From: Delphinus delphis
Taxonomy: Eukaryota > Chordata > Mammalia > Artiodactyla > Delphinidae
Length of the DNA stretch: 64,000 nucleotides
NCBI RefSeq assembly: GCF_949987515.2
Contig: NC_082687.1
Span: forward strand, 19,452,148 to 19,516,147
Direction of reading: 5' to 3'
Position numbers and translations under genes: made by a program. Positions 50,930 through 63,142 of this stretch are shown here, piece after piece. Numbering within the stretch: the first letter of the stretch is position 1; every line of letters begins with the position of its first letter. Under the pieces are notes generated by a model, which did not search any database, had not been told where the DNA came from, and saw only the letters and a program-made list of their open reading frames with translations.

Positions 50930-51120
50930 TGGCAGTGCAGCATAAGAGAAATAGTTCTGGATAGGGCAGGAACAGGACTAGGGTTCTTTCATTGAGTTAG
51001 CAGCCACTTCATGAGAGCCCACTTTCCTTAGTGCTAAAGGAATTTCCTCATGTGAACAATGAAGAAGCTAGAGGATATAATCTCCAAGGTCATTTCCAAC
51101 TCAAGTATTCCATAATTGTA
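50930..51120 (+). mobile_element. MIR-like SINE fragment, sense
   Basis: 'ggaatttcctcatgtgaaca' and 'gaggatataatctccaaggt' followed by 'catttccaactcaagtattc' follow a MIR-type right half. Confidence 0.55.
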
Positions 51121-52799
51121 AGCCAAGAGAAAAAAATTACTTAGATTATGAATTATGACCATTCTTGTTGAGAGGACTGACTTGCATCCATGGGCTCTCC
51201 ATGTAGCCTTTATTTCCATTTTATTTTGCTTACTCTTAATTCTTCCCCCAGAGAAGAAGAAAGTGATTTGAGTTTCATGTACCTTTGATTGGTTTTTTAA
51301 CTTGTTTTATATTTCTGATCAAAGATTTATAATCAGACAAAAAACAGTCTAATAAAATGCAATCTAGAGATTTATTTCTGGATTCATTTTTCATATTGCT
51401 TGTGCTCCTAATTAGATTGGACCAATAAGAATAAGGCAAATCTATTGAAGCTTTATTTTACTGATAAAACAAGCAACATTTCCTTTGTGCTATGTCTCTT
51501 TTATGCTAGGTCAAGCAACAGTTAACGATGCCTGATTGGGATAGTTCAGACTTAATGATTATACTCACCACAGTTACAAATCATTGACTCAAACAGGAAC
51601 ACACAACGTAGTACACTCATCCATTTATTTAGAGAAAAACAAATAAATTAGTTAACTTTAACAGCGGATATAACAGCTATTATGAGAAAAAAAATAAATA
51701 TTTCTGAGTGCAGAAATAGCCATTAACTTAGCCATTGACATAACTATACTGTTGTTTCTCTACAATTCTTATCTTATAAGCCATCTCAGTCCATTTTCAT
51801 AGTTATTGGTCCCATATGTTTTCATTTATGTTTAGCTACTGCTTAGAGTGTATTTTATTAATGATTTCTTGTTCTTCCAAACTGAAGCATCTCTCTTGCT
51901 CCTTACATTTCCCTCTCTTCCTGTCCCTGGGGCTGGCTTTGACTGCCCTTTGCGGAGGATGTCTGTGTGCTGGTGTGAGTGCTACATATAACCACCCCCA
52001 TCCAAGAGCAGCCTTGTGCTTTTACTATACAGTTCTTTAGCGCATCCAGATCTTCAACCATAAGGAATATTTTTAAACAATCCTGAAAACAAAGCACAAA
52101 ACACAGTTAACAGTGCTCACTCATAAGAAGATAGGAACAAACCCCAAATCATCAATAACCCTTTGGAAATTAGAAAACTAAAAAACCTTGTGGCAAAATG
52201 TGTTTGTTTGCATTTTCTAAAAGTCATTATGCATTCTTGTGGGTCTCTTTACTAAATAGTATCAACAATAAGATAAAGAAATAAAGTGGAATATAATTTG
52301 GGAAGTCTAAATTGTGTTTAGCATTCATGAAATATGCTTCTACACTAAACTGTATCAAGACAAAGGAAATGAAGTAAAGTAAATCTTTGACAAGTAAAAT
52401 TCAACTTCTGAGAATTTATTATTTGTTTCCAGAGATCAGCCATTTAGTGTCATTAACCTTATTAAATAGCAACACACAAACAAATATATGTCAATTATGC
52501 TCAAGTCCCTTCCAGCAAATCCAATGAACAATTTTTCATTCAATTTAACTTGACTTTTCAGCCACAATTAACGCCATTGACCAAACTCACTTTTTTGATA
52601 TAATCTTTTTTCTTAGCTTCTAGGAAGACATATGTTCCTGGTTTTCTTCCTACATCCTTCACCTTTCCTTTTCAATATCCTTTGCAATCTCTTCTTTCTA
52701 GATCTAGAAAATAAAAATTTAAATGTATTCAGTTTTGATTCTTAGATACCCTTCTTTTTTTGATAGACATTTCCTCTGCAGGTTATCTCATTGACCTAT

Positions 52800-53700
52800 G
52801 AGGTATACTCAAAATGTGGATTTCCTTTAAGCCCATCTCTCACTGTTCTCTAACTCATGAAATGCATCATCATCAATCTAGTTTAAAAGCCAGAAACACA
52901 AGTGTCTCCTCATACCTTGTACTCTCTCGCCCTATAAATTCAATCAATTACTAAGCCATATCAGTTTTACTTACTAAATATTGCTCACTTCTCTCCATAT
53001 CTCTCCAGTTCTGACACTTTAGTCTACATTTTCCTCTTGCCTATACTGCTAGGCTAGCCTCCTAACTGGTCCCCTACTGTAGGTTTTTGCACACACCCTA
53101 AAGTCCCTGGTCTGTGAGGTTATTTTAAAAAGAAAGACCTCAGCATGTAATTCTCCTGCTCAAATACTTCAACAGATTCCAATTGTTGTATGGATTAAAA
53201 ATCTTTAACATGAACAATATGGCCTTGCTGTCACTGTCCCCCCTCTTTCTCCATCCAGCTTAATCTTAATCCTCTGCCTCACCTCTGCATTCCAGGAACG
53301 CTGGTCTGCTTTACTTCCTGAACTTTTCCTTCCCAATCTCCTACACCAGGGCCTTTATATGTGCTCCTCTCTCTAACTGAAACACTCTTCCTGTCCGCCT
53401 TCCCTAGCACTATCTTCATCTAATTAATTCTAACTCCAAGTTTTAACCCAGCATCTCTACCTCAGTGGAGCCTGCCCTGATCCATACTTCTCCCTGCATA
53501 TCTCTTTGTAATACCAATCACATTCTAATTTGACATCTCTGTGTGTGATATTTCTCAAATTACCTCTCATTATCTGCCTCTCATTAGACTCCAAGGTCAA
53601 TAAGGGCAGAGATGCTATCTATTTAGTTCCCCATTTCATGTCCAGAACCAAGAACACTGCCAGACACATTGGCTGCTCAATACGTATTTTGTTGGGTGAA
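52800..53700 (+). mobile_element. Long L2 LINE 3' region, sense
   Basis: About 0.9 kb of L2 is in order: 'tagcctcctaactggtcccc', 'cttcaacagattccaattgt', 'caatatggccttgctgtcac', 'accagggcctttatatgtgc', 'gtggagcctgccctgatcca' and 'ggtcaataagggcagagatg', ending near 'gctcaatacgtattttgttg'. It is the best-preserved L2 in the window. Coding capacity is lost. Confidence 0.85.
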
Positions 53701-54469
53701 AGTATATCACACATTAAGTTTCCCACCCAACCTCAAGTGATCCATCTGTCAGAGACCCTTGTTCCAACAGCCACTGGCTTCCTGATAACATAGGCACAGC
53801 CCTCTTGGAGAAGGTTATTGAGCTATTGCATAAAGCAGTGCTGCTTTTGACTGAAGTAGAAAGAGCTGGGCAAAGAAGGGAAGGACAACAAAGGAAAAAA
53901 AAACAAATATAAAACGATGAGACTATTTCTGTTGTCTGTCTTGGAAACTAGCATCTAAAACAACCCAAAAGAATAATTTCCAAAAATTTTCAAAAAATCA
54001 TTGCATCATTTAGAGAAGGCTTCTTTGAAAGATATTTCTTTGAATATGCTAGTACACTATTTGTTTTAAAACTGCCTTAATTTATTACATATTAGCAGTA
54101 AGTTGTTACAAAATAGGTGTTAGAGGGAGGTAAGGGTAAGAAAAGACATAGTTCTTATGGTTGCTCTATCTAATGCCTGCCATAGAAAAGCTTTGCTTTT
54201 CGTTTGTTTCTTTCTTTGTTTCATCATTAATGTCATTAAATGTCTCCATTAGAGAATCTGTTCAAGTTTAGTCATTAAATTTTTGAGACTTTTTGACATT
54301 TTTTGAGGGGGGTGCGGGTGGGGTCCAGTTGAAAATTTCAGCACAGTCAAGCTTCAGTCAGTGGTCTAGAAGAGTGTTTTTCTTTTTTTTTTTTAACTTT
54401 TATCAATTGCCTTTGCATAATTATGATGTTTATGCATTTTGCATTGTTGATGGAGATGGCAGAAATTGC

Positions 54470-54930
54470 TAATTGTTCCCTAGTGTTTCTTTTTCCTTTC
54501 TTACATGGCGATATAATTTTTATCTGGGCACGTGTCCACCCAGGTAATTATTGCACTTTCTGACTCCCTTGCAGCTAGGTGTAGTCATATAACTAACTAA
54601 TAGCCAATGGCATGTCAGTGGAAGTGATTTGTACAAATTTCTGATCATGTCCTTAAAAGAAGGGCGCAGTCATGCTCTCCCTCTCACTAACTTTTTCCTT
54701 TGTCTGGCTGCAGTGCTAACAAGGGAATGATGGATGAACCATCCAGAACCATGAAAATGGTATTACTAGTAAAACAAAATAGAGCCTGGATCCTGTGATC
54801 AGGGAGCCATGACATCAGCCCTGAACTGCCTCATTCCAGATTTTTATGTTAAAGAGAAATGGACATCTATCTTTCTTAAGCCTCTGGCATTTTGCGTCCC
54901 TGTATTACAATATAAAACCTACATTCTAAC
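54470..54930 (+). mobile_element. MLT1-like ERVL-MaLR LTR
   Basis: 'actcccttgcagctaggtgt', 'tagccaatggcatgtcagtg', 'gtcatgctctccctctcact' and 'ttcttaagcctctggcattt' follow MLT1-type LTRs. It is diverged. No internal coding sequence is visible. Confidence 0.65.
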
Positions 54931-55119
54931 TAGTTTTAAAGATGTGTTACTTAATTTAAAAAATTAGAAAGAAAAAACAAACTAAATTATTTGTTCAGTC
55001 CATTCAAAGGCTAGTTTGGGGAGTGATTCTCCTCATGAATAGATATGCACTTTTCTAAATCACAATGATTACATTTCGTGAGTTATATCTGAGGGCTCAC
55101 ATCAAAGTATTCCAAGAAA

Positions 55120-55260
55120 AGGGAATTAAGATTTACTGGAGATTTTACATATTTACTCATTTAAACTCCTAAGTAATTCTGTCAGGTAAGTATTATTAAG
55201 GTCCCCAGCTAATGATTCCTGAGCAGGCATGTCAACACAGGTTTCTCAGATCTCAAAACA
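55120..55260 (-). mobile_element. MIR SINE fragment, antisense
   Basis: 'tttactcatttaaactccta' and 'gtcaggtaagtattattaag' follow the reversed MIR. Confidence 0.55.
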
Positions 55261-56099
55261 TATTTTCTTCCTGTTATAATTACTTTCAAGTTATTTAAAG
55301 AGATTCTACAACTCTATGAACACCTAATCAATAATAAATATAAACTATTTGAAGGAAGTGTAAAATTGCATTGCTTTATATTCTTACATTTATTTTTGCA
55401 AATGTAGTCACAGACATGTTGAAATTCTAAGAACTGACTCACTCAAAACTTAGAAAAATTAATTTGACAAAGGAAAATATCCCTTTTATCTTAGCCCAAT
55501 TTACTTACTTAGATTATTCTTTTACATTAACTGCTTGGAGTTGAATACTCATAAAGTAAAAAAGAAAGGCTTTTTATAACCCTAGAAAGTATTTGCTCTG
55601 CTCTCTGACCTATCATTCTCTTTACAAGCTGTAGGAGAAAATTGTGTTTAAGATAGTTTATGTAAACTATATATAAAATTCTCCTTTAAATGGCTATTTT
55701 GGCTCACTTTCATAGCACACATTATGAACAATGGAACAAATGAAGTTATTTTCTTATTTTTCTTTTACTGGTGAAACTTAAACAAGCATAGCAATTCATT
55801 ATAATAAGAAAACCAAGATGTTTTTAGCTCAGCCATTGGCTTTCCTTTTAGATACCTGAAGGTAAAGAGTAAAATGCTATTTGATGGATTTTTGTCTCCT
55901 ATTACGAACATTTCACAACCCTCCTGTGGTTATTTCACTGAAATCACTTCTCTTGTTAATCAAGATTCTTTACTATTATTGTATTTCTCCACCAGATTAA
56001 AAAAATAACTTAGTATTCTGTGGTCATCCCTATAGGTTTCTTCACCCAACATCAATATTTAAAAGTCCTTTTCCTTGCCTCACTCTACTATTGAAGCTG

Positions 56100-56330
56100 A
56101 GAAAGCCAGATTCTCACAACATTTTTAACCACCCATGCAGCTAGAGATGGTCATGTGAGACAGTTTTAGACAATGAGACCAAGGGAACATCTTTAGAGCT
56201 GTGGCTCACAATAGCCACCTTCCCCATTTTCCCTCCATCTGTGCCCCTTTTCTCCCTCTTTTGGCTAAATATGAATATGATGTTTGGAACTACAGTGTCC
56301 ATTTTGAAACCATGGGACCACAATTTATTC
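56100..56330 (+). mobile_element. LTR fragment, MLT1-like
   Basis: 'catgcagctagagatggtca', 'tgtgagacagttttagacaa' and 'tgagaccaagggaacatctt' resemble the middle of MLT1-type LTRs. The borders are unclear. Confidence 0.4.
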
Positions 56331-56399
56331 TTTATTTTACTTAAATTCTATTTCAGATTTTATTCTTTCCTCCATGACTGGAATGTAGTATTGTGAAAC

Positions 56400-56610
56400 G
56401 TAGTGTGTTTAGAATGTGAAGCCATAAGTTAAAAATCTACTTATTAGCTCTGCAATTTTGGCTGTAACTGATTTTTTGTACCGTGATTATAACATCTAAA
56501 AAAATAGGCATTTAAAAAATCTACCATTCAGGAATGTTATAGGAGATAAACTATATAAAACCTAATACATTATAAGTGCTTAACATGTGATAGTTATTAT
56601 TATTACTTAA
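56400..56610 (+). mobile_element. MIR SINE, sense, strongly diverged
   Basis: 'cttattagctctgcaatttt', 'gaatgttataggagataaac' and 'cataagtgcttaacatgtga'-like order follow MIR from its core to its 3' end. Confidence 0.5.
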
Positions 56611-56879
56611 GATTCTTTGAGTCTATTTCATTGTATACATTTATCCTACACCTAAGATATACACCCTTTCACATCACTCCATGCATCTTAAATATCTCCC
56701 AGCTGCTTACATTACAGTGCTCTAAAATCCTTTTAAGGACAGTCTCTCAATGCTGTCATGCTCAAAAGGTGTCCACACCCCTCATCCAAGAAAGAGCAAA
56801 TAAAACTTTGAAGGAGTGCTCTTATGTAAACAGCTATTCACCTCAAGGAATTCAGCTTTGTGTAATGAATATCTTCTGT

Positions 56880-59750
56880 TTTTTTCTGGTTTGTTTGTAT
56901 TTAATTAAACTTTTAATTACTAGAAATTTTAGATTCACATGTATTTGTGAAACTTGTAGAAATAATAGAGAGAGATCGTGCATTTGGTAGTACGTTTGTA
57001 CAAGGAATTTGTCCATTTCATCTGTGTCGAATTTATGTGTTTGGAGTTGTTCATAGTACTCCTTTATTATCCTTTTGATGTCTGCAGAGTCTCTAGTGGT
57101 ATCTCTTATTTCATTCATGATATTTGTCATTTGTATGTTCTCTCCTTTTTCTTTGTCAGTCTTTCTGGACGTTTGTCAATTTTATTGATCTTTCAAAAAA
57201 ATCAACTCTTCGTTACATTGATTTTTTTCTATTTTTATATTTTCAAGTTAATCGATTTCTACACTGTATTTATTATTTTCTTCTTTCTGCTTGCTTAGAA
57301 TTTATTGTAATATTTTTCTAGATTCTTGAAATGCAAGCCTAGATAATTGGTTTGAGAATTTTTTCTCTTTTTTAATATATGTATTTTGTGCTATAAAATT
57401 TTCTCTCAGCCCTGCTTTAGCTGTGTTTCACAAATTTTTATATGTTATATTTCACTTTCATTGAGTTTAATCTACTTTTTCATTTCCTTTGAGATTTATT
57501 CTTTGATTCTGGATTATTTAGAAGTATTGTTTGCCTTCCAAATGTTTGGAGACTTCCCCATTATCTTTATGTTATGGATTTCTACTTTGATTTCATGTGG
57601 TCAGAAAACATTTATGATTTAAATTATTTTAAATTTGTTGAGATTTGTTTATATCCCAGGAGATGCTCTATCATCCTTTATGTTCCACAGGCACTTGGAG
57701 AGAATGCCTATTCTGCTATTGTTGGATGGAATGTTCTAAAAATGTTGTTTAGTTCCTTGTTGGTTAGATCATCAGATGATAGTGTATTGAGTTTGTCTAT
57801 ATTTGTGCTAATTTTCTGTCCATTTGTTCTATCCATTTTTGAAAGATATATTTATGTCTCCAACTGTAGTTATAAATTTGTCTATTTCTCCTATCAGTTC
57901 TGTCAGTTTTTACCTCACATATTTTTGCAGCTTTGGTGCATACACATTTAGGATTATTATGTCTTCTTGGTGGATTTATCCTTTTATCAGTATGTAATGT
58001 CTCTTTCTGTTTTTGGTAATCTTCTTTGCTACAATGTTTACTTTACCTAAAATTAATATAGCTACTCATGCTTTCCTTTATAATGATTCCATGATATATA
58101 TTTTTTTATCCTTTCACAATATCTGTCCATACTGGTGATTTGAAGTAAGTTTCTTAAAGAGTGCGTGTAACTAGATCATGTTTTTAGTCCACTCTACAAA
58201 TCACTGTCTTAATTGGTATGTTTAGACCATTTACATTTAATGTAATAATTGGTATGTTAGGGCTTTAGTCTGCCATTTTACTTTTTGGTTTTAGTTTGCT
58301 CTCTGCTTTTTATTTATCCAAGGTTTTTCTTGTCTTACTGTGTTTTACTTAAAATTTTTTTTAAGATTTCTATTTTGATTTATCTCTTGTGTTTTGAGTA
58401 CATCTCTTTGCACGTCTCTTTTAGTGGTTGCTCTAGACAGTGTTATATATTCATAACTTATCACAGTCTACCTATATTGAAATCTCATCTCCCTTTCTTT
58501 CCCTCTACCCCTACCCCATTTATGATATATAAATGCCTTAGATATTCCATCTACATACATTTAGAACCACATCAGACAGTATTCTAGTTTTTGCTTCAAA
58601 CACCAAACATAATTTAGAAAACTCAAGAGGAGAAGGAAAGCCTATTGTATTTACCTATTTTTTTAATTTACTGTGTTCTTTCTTCCTTACCCCTGTTCCA
58701 TGATTCTTTTTTTTTTATCATACCCTTACTGTTTAGAGAACTTGTTTATTCCTTGTTTTAGGGTATATTTGCTGGCAACAAATTTCTTAAGTTTTCCTTC
58801 ATCTGAGAATGTCCTAATTTCCCCTTCATTACTGAAGGATGTTTTTGCTAGGCATAAGACTTTTGGTTGAGTGTTCTTTTTCTTTTAGCACTTGACAAAT
58901 ACTGTGCCTCTTCTTTCCTACATCTATGGTTACTACTGTGTTTCTAATTGTTTTTACCCTGTAAGTAAGGTTTTTGTTTCTCTCTCCCTTATTTCAAATT
59001 TTTTTCTTTGTCCTTAATTGTTGAAGTAACTTATGATGTCTCTCAGCATGTGATGCTTTGGGTTTAACCTGTTTGTGGTTTGCTCAGTTTCTTGAATCTA
59101 TATGTTTGTCTCTTGCTAAATTCAGGATGTCTTCAGTCATTATTTCTTTGTGCACTTTTTCATCCCTACCCTCTTTCTCCTCTCCTCCTGGGATTCTAAA
59201 TTACATGAATGTTAAATTTTTTGTTATACTGTCACAAGTACCTCACACGCTATTTTTTTTTCAGTCTATTTTCTCTCTGTTGTACAAGTTGAGTATTTTT
59301 TATTGTTCTAGCTTTAAGTTTACTGATTCTTTCCTCTATCCTTTCCATTCTGCTGTTGAGCCCATCCACTGAGGTTTTATTTTGATTATTACATTTTTCA
59401 GTTCTAAAATTTCAAATTGGTTGTTTTTTATACCTTCTATTTCCTTGTTGAGGCTTTCTATTTCCTTGCTGAGACCTTCTATTTTTTATTTATTTCAAGA
59501 ATGAGTGTTATTGCTTGTTGAAACATTTTTATCATGGCTGTTTTAAAATCTTTGTCAGATAATTACAAAATTCTTCTCATCTGGTGTTGGCATTTATTCA
59601 TTGTCTCTTTTCATTTAGTTAAGAGATCTTTCTGATTCTTGTTTCTTGTATGATAATGGATTTCCTATTGAAATCTGACCATTTCCATTGTATTTAAGGA
59701 GAAGAAAAGGAGAAAGTGTAACTCTTCCATCTTCCCAGAAGTAAAAGTCC
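56880..59750 (-). mobile_element. Old L1 (L1M), antisense, internally deleted
   Basis: 56880-57000 resembles an L1 3' terminus. From about 57000 the sequence is reversed ORF2 (minus-strand 57130-56852 reads KEYYEQLQTHKFDTDEMDKF-like reverse transcriptase N-terminal sequence). Then come the endonuclease, the ORF1 region and a 5' end near 'cttcccagaagtaaaagtcc' at about 59750. The rest of ORF2 is missing between the two parts. Confidence 0.8.
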
Positions 59751-61429
59751 ATAATTCTAATATCTTTTAAAATAAATATTTTATGTATTTTTCTCTTTTA
59801 GGAAGAAATACTCATTATAATAAAGTTACTTATAGAAATAAGTATATAACATCTTCATATTCAAATAAAATTGTGATCTATAAATATATATGCAAATTAC
59901 TTTTTAAGTATATTCATCAATCCCACATTCCATCACAGAGCACTGAAAAAATTCCCTTGGAAAAAGTCATATGTTTACTTCATTATTTTGTAATTATTAT
60001 TCTATTTAATTTTTTTGTCTATTTCATATATTAGTTCTTCTGCTTTCTTTTTCTCATATTCTTGTTAAATGTAGATCTATGTGTGCATGCTTATGTATAT
60101 ATGTTTATATTATTTATATATATTTAATTTTTCCTAAAACCAAACAGTATTGCCAATATAATTTTATCATTTTATTCTGCTCTTATTTTTGTATCAAGTT
60201 GCTCATTTATAACTAATGTCTTAGGTTGGCTGTGAATTTTTGCTGAACAAATATTAAACTACTCCATTTTAATTTTTCTGCTTGGAGAACAGTTGTGCCA
60301 ACCTCATCAAGTATTCTTAGGGTTGCACAATTTATTTTAAGGAGAGAAAAATTTATGGCATTTTCCAATTTCGATGCCAGTGTTTAGAAATGATGCCTAT
60401 TTTCATCTTTGAAATTTAAAAAGAAGCATAACTACTCAAATCAGGTTTTTCTAGTTAGGGTATCTTCTGGGGAGAAATTTTTTTGGGATTATGTTAGTAA
60501 ACATTTCTGTGATTTTTCACAGCTTTGTTTTGTGTTCTGTACAGTTTATTTATATGCAGGTATAATACTAGTAGCATGATTATGAAATTGAAAACAGAAG
60601 TGATTCAGCTAGTTATCATAGGCTAGAATATTAAAGGGTATCTGCACTCTTTCTTAATTAATTAAATATCCTTTTCTGCATAGTGAGAGCTTTTGTTCTG
60701 ATTCTAAGAACGCTGCTACTTCATTTTAAAAGTTCAATGATATAAGCTGTAGCATTTCTCACATTAAAGTGTCGTAGTGCCTCTGTGGGAGAAATTGTAC
60801 TTCTAAGATTCCTCCTGGGAACTCATGCTCTTTTGAATTCTCTACGTCTCAGAATTTCAGAGCTGAAGGAACCTGAGGTTATCTTATGCCTAACTTATAC
60901 AAGAGTGTAGTAACTCTATGACACACTAATCTCTACTCATTAAATCTTGTACACTTTGGGGAAGAAATAGTAAATTTATCTCTATTTTAAAATGTCAGGG
61001 ACAAGATAATAGCCTATGCAGAACTCTCATGGCCATTGACACAAGTTTTTAAGAAACTTTATAAACTAATGTTAGGGTTTTTATAATTTCTTAATTCCTT
61101 TTATCAAGTCCTATAGCTAAAGCATATTCTTTTTGAGCTTTAGCGTGAAGAATGTGCAAATATATTGCCAGTAATGTTTTGCCCCACTGTTCCTATCAAA
61201 GGCTTCCTGAAAAGACTGAGTAATAATTAATATAAAGTTTTCACAACATTATTTACAGAATAGGTCCCACTCAATATCAATATTCAACCACATAAGCAGT
61301 CATAGTTATGCTGATACTTAAATAAGCTTAATTTAATCCACATAACAAACATATCCATGTTACGCATTGTAGGCCTTAAACAACTCCTTGTTGCATTAAA
61401 ATCTTTTCGTCAGACATACAAGGCACTTT

Positions 61430-61640
61430 TTGAAATGCCCACTTCCTCTCTCTCATTCTTCTGCAGTCTTATGGAAATTCCTGAAATCCTTAACCAGGTC
61501 ATGCTCCATGACACCTCCCTGACTATATGCAATTTGTGCCTTTAGTCCAGAGCTCCTTATTTGCATAGCAATCTCAACTTTGGTCATCTCCTCCACAGAG
61601 ACTGTTTCTTCCTCTGTGGAATTGAGCCACTTCCCTTTTT
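61430..61640 (+). mobile_element. L2 LINE fragment, sense
   Basis: 'tgaaatgcccacttcctctc', 'catgacacctccctgactat' and 'gtcatctcctccacagagac' follow the L2 3' region. Confidence 0.55.
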
Positions 61641-61733
61641 GCCTGCCCTGTACCTGACCTGTAGAGATTTTGTATAATAATACCTAGAACTCAGTTCATT
61701 GCCGAAAAACAATGACAAGTCCCTGAATGTCTT

Positions 61734-61950
61734 TTTATTTTTTATTTTATTTTTTTTGTTGTATGCGGGCCTCTCACCGCTGCGGCCTCTCCCGTTGCGG
61801 AGCACAGGCTCCAGACGCGCAGGCTCAGCGGCCATGGCTCACGGGTCCAGCCGCTCCGTGGAACGTGGGATCCTCCTGGACCAGGGCACGAACCCGTTCC
61901 CCTGCATCGGCAGGCGGACTCTCAACCACTGCGCCACCAGGGAAGCCCCA
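61734..61950 (-). mobile_element. CHR-type SINE, antisense
   Basis: A T/A-interrupted tail is followed by 'atgcgggcctctcaccgctg', ending 'ccaccagggaagcccca'. The direct repeat ctgaatgtctt lies at 61723-61733 and 61951-61961. It is 1.1 kb upstream of exon 6. Confidence 0.94.
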
Positions 61951-63036
61951 CTGAATGTCTTGATGGCAGAGCTTGTTGTCTCATCTCCCCTCCATCTGCT
62001 TTTTTTTTTTTTTTTTATAAATGATCCGGAGCAAAGGGCTTCACATAGTTCATAGCATTAAGTCAATTAATGTTGGATTTTGCTTTGCATTACTTAGCTA
62101 TAGGTTGAGAAAAAGACTTTCATCCTTTCTCTCCACTTCTAGGTAGGACTTTTAGAAAATCCAGAAAGGCCTGAACCACTTTATTATTTGAGGTGCCCAG
62201 ATTATTGAAAAATGAAGAAATAGAGTAACATCTTTTTTTTTTTTCAATAGTCATTGAATTTCTGTGACTCCGTATTGGCAATATGTATAATTTATTTGGA
62301 AATCATTTCAAACGTCTTTATTGGACACTTTTGTTCCACAGTTCTCTCTTCACCCATGGCTTTGTTGATTGGCCCACTTCCTCAGCTTTAATCAACTATG
62401 TCACACGTCGATTTGGTCCCAGCCATTGCTTCACAAAACTCAGTTCAGAAGAACAGTGGCCTTTGCAATAGGTTATGTCATTGGTAATAGAACACTTGGA
62501 TTCTACATGGCTCCTCCCAAAATGTTCAGATTAGGGAAATAAAGTTGATATATAGTTATTTTATATTTAAAGGGGAAAAATAGGCCAAGATGAATATTCT
62601 CCCTCACTTTGACACAGAAATAAAATAATCTATTTAAGACTATTCCATTGCTAACCCTTAAGGTGAAAAATCAGACTCATCATTTTATTATTTCATTTAT
62701 TAAAATGTAACATGTATTTTAACGGAATTTATTATTGAAACAAATTTCAGTGTTATCATTGACCACCTGTTGTGCTCTTCTAAAATTAGTGAGTATTTAA
62801 GTAAATTAACTCATCCAAAAGCAAAGACTTATTTCTTGCATCCGTTCTTCTATTATTCTAATAATTGGCTTTTAGGCAAGTCCCTAATGTTTTGTATTAT
62901 TCTTTAAAAAAAAGATGTATTATTAAAGATTACTCAGTATGTACTCCAGTCAATAATTTTCTATTATATGACAGTAAGATGAGTTTCTCTGTATATACCT
63001 GAACTAAGAAAAAGTTTCCTTTTCATTTGAAAACAG

Positions 63037-63142
63037 AATGACATTGATGAACTTGATCATATTCTCACATCAACATTCAAACAGGAGATACCATGTTATG
63101 AGTTCCGATCACTCGAAACTGAAATCTACCCTCAAAAAGAAT
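63037..63142 (+). CDS. BANK1: BANK1 coding exon (probable exon 6)
   Basis: This 106-nt exon encodes the C-terminal part of the DBB domain, just before the ankyrin repeats. The reading is NDIDELDHILTSTFKQEIPC, then YEFRSLETEIYPQKE plus one base of the next codon. It corresponds to about residues 302-337 of human BANK1, without indels. The acceptor is tttgaaaacag at 63026-63036, with a T-rich tract a little further upstream. The donor is aat/gtgagt at 63143. The exon starts in phase 0 and ends in phase 1. The tyrosines in CYEF and EIYP are visible, but I cannot say whether they are phosphorylated. Confidence 0.95.

Larger units (their letters stand above)
46432..63036 (+). other. BANK1: BANK1 intron 5
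   Basis: This 16.6-kb phase-0 intron runs from gtaagt at 46432 to aaacag at 63036. It holds a head-to-head SINE pair (48.6 and 49.1 kb), MIR copies, a long L2 (52.8-53.7 kb), MLT1-like LTR remnants (54.5-54.9 and 56.1-56.3 kb), an old antisense L1 (56.9-59.7 kb), an L2 fragment and a third SINE (61.7 kb). Nothing firm is seen at 46432-48600, 48790-49138, 49361-50930, 51120-52800, 53700-54470, 55260-56100, 59750-61430 and 61962-63036. A weak L2-like patch lies near 50320-50490. A mariner-like short inverted-repeat remnant may lie at 60221-60305. Confidence 0.9.

Noticed and set aside
57574..57951. 125-aa plus-strand ORF rich in Phe, Ile and Ser
   Set aside because: It is antisense to an old L1 ORF2. 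The membrane-like composition is a by-product of the T-rich strand.
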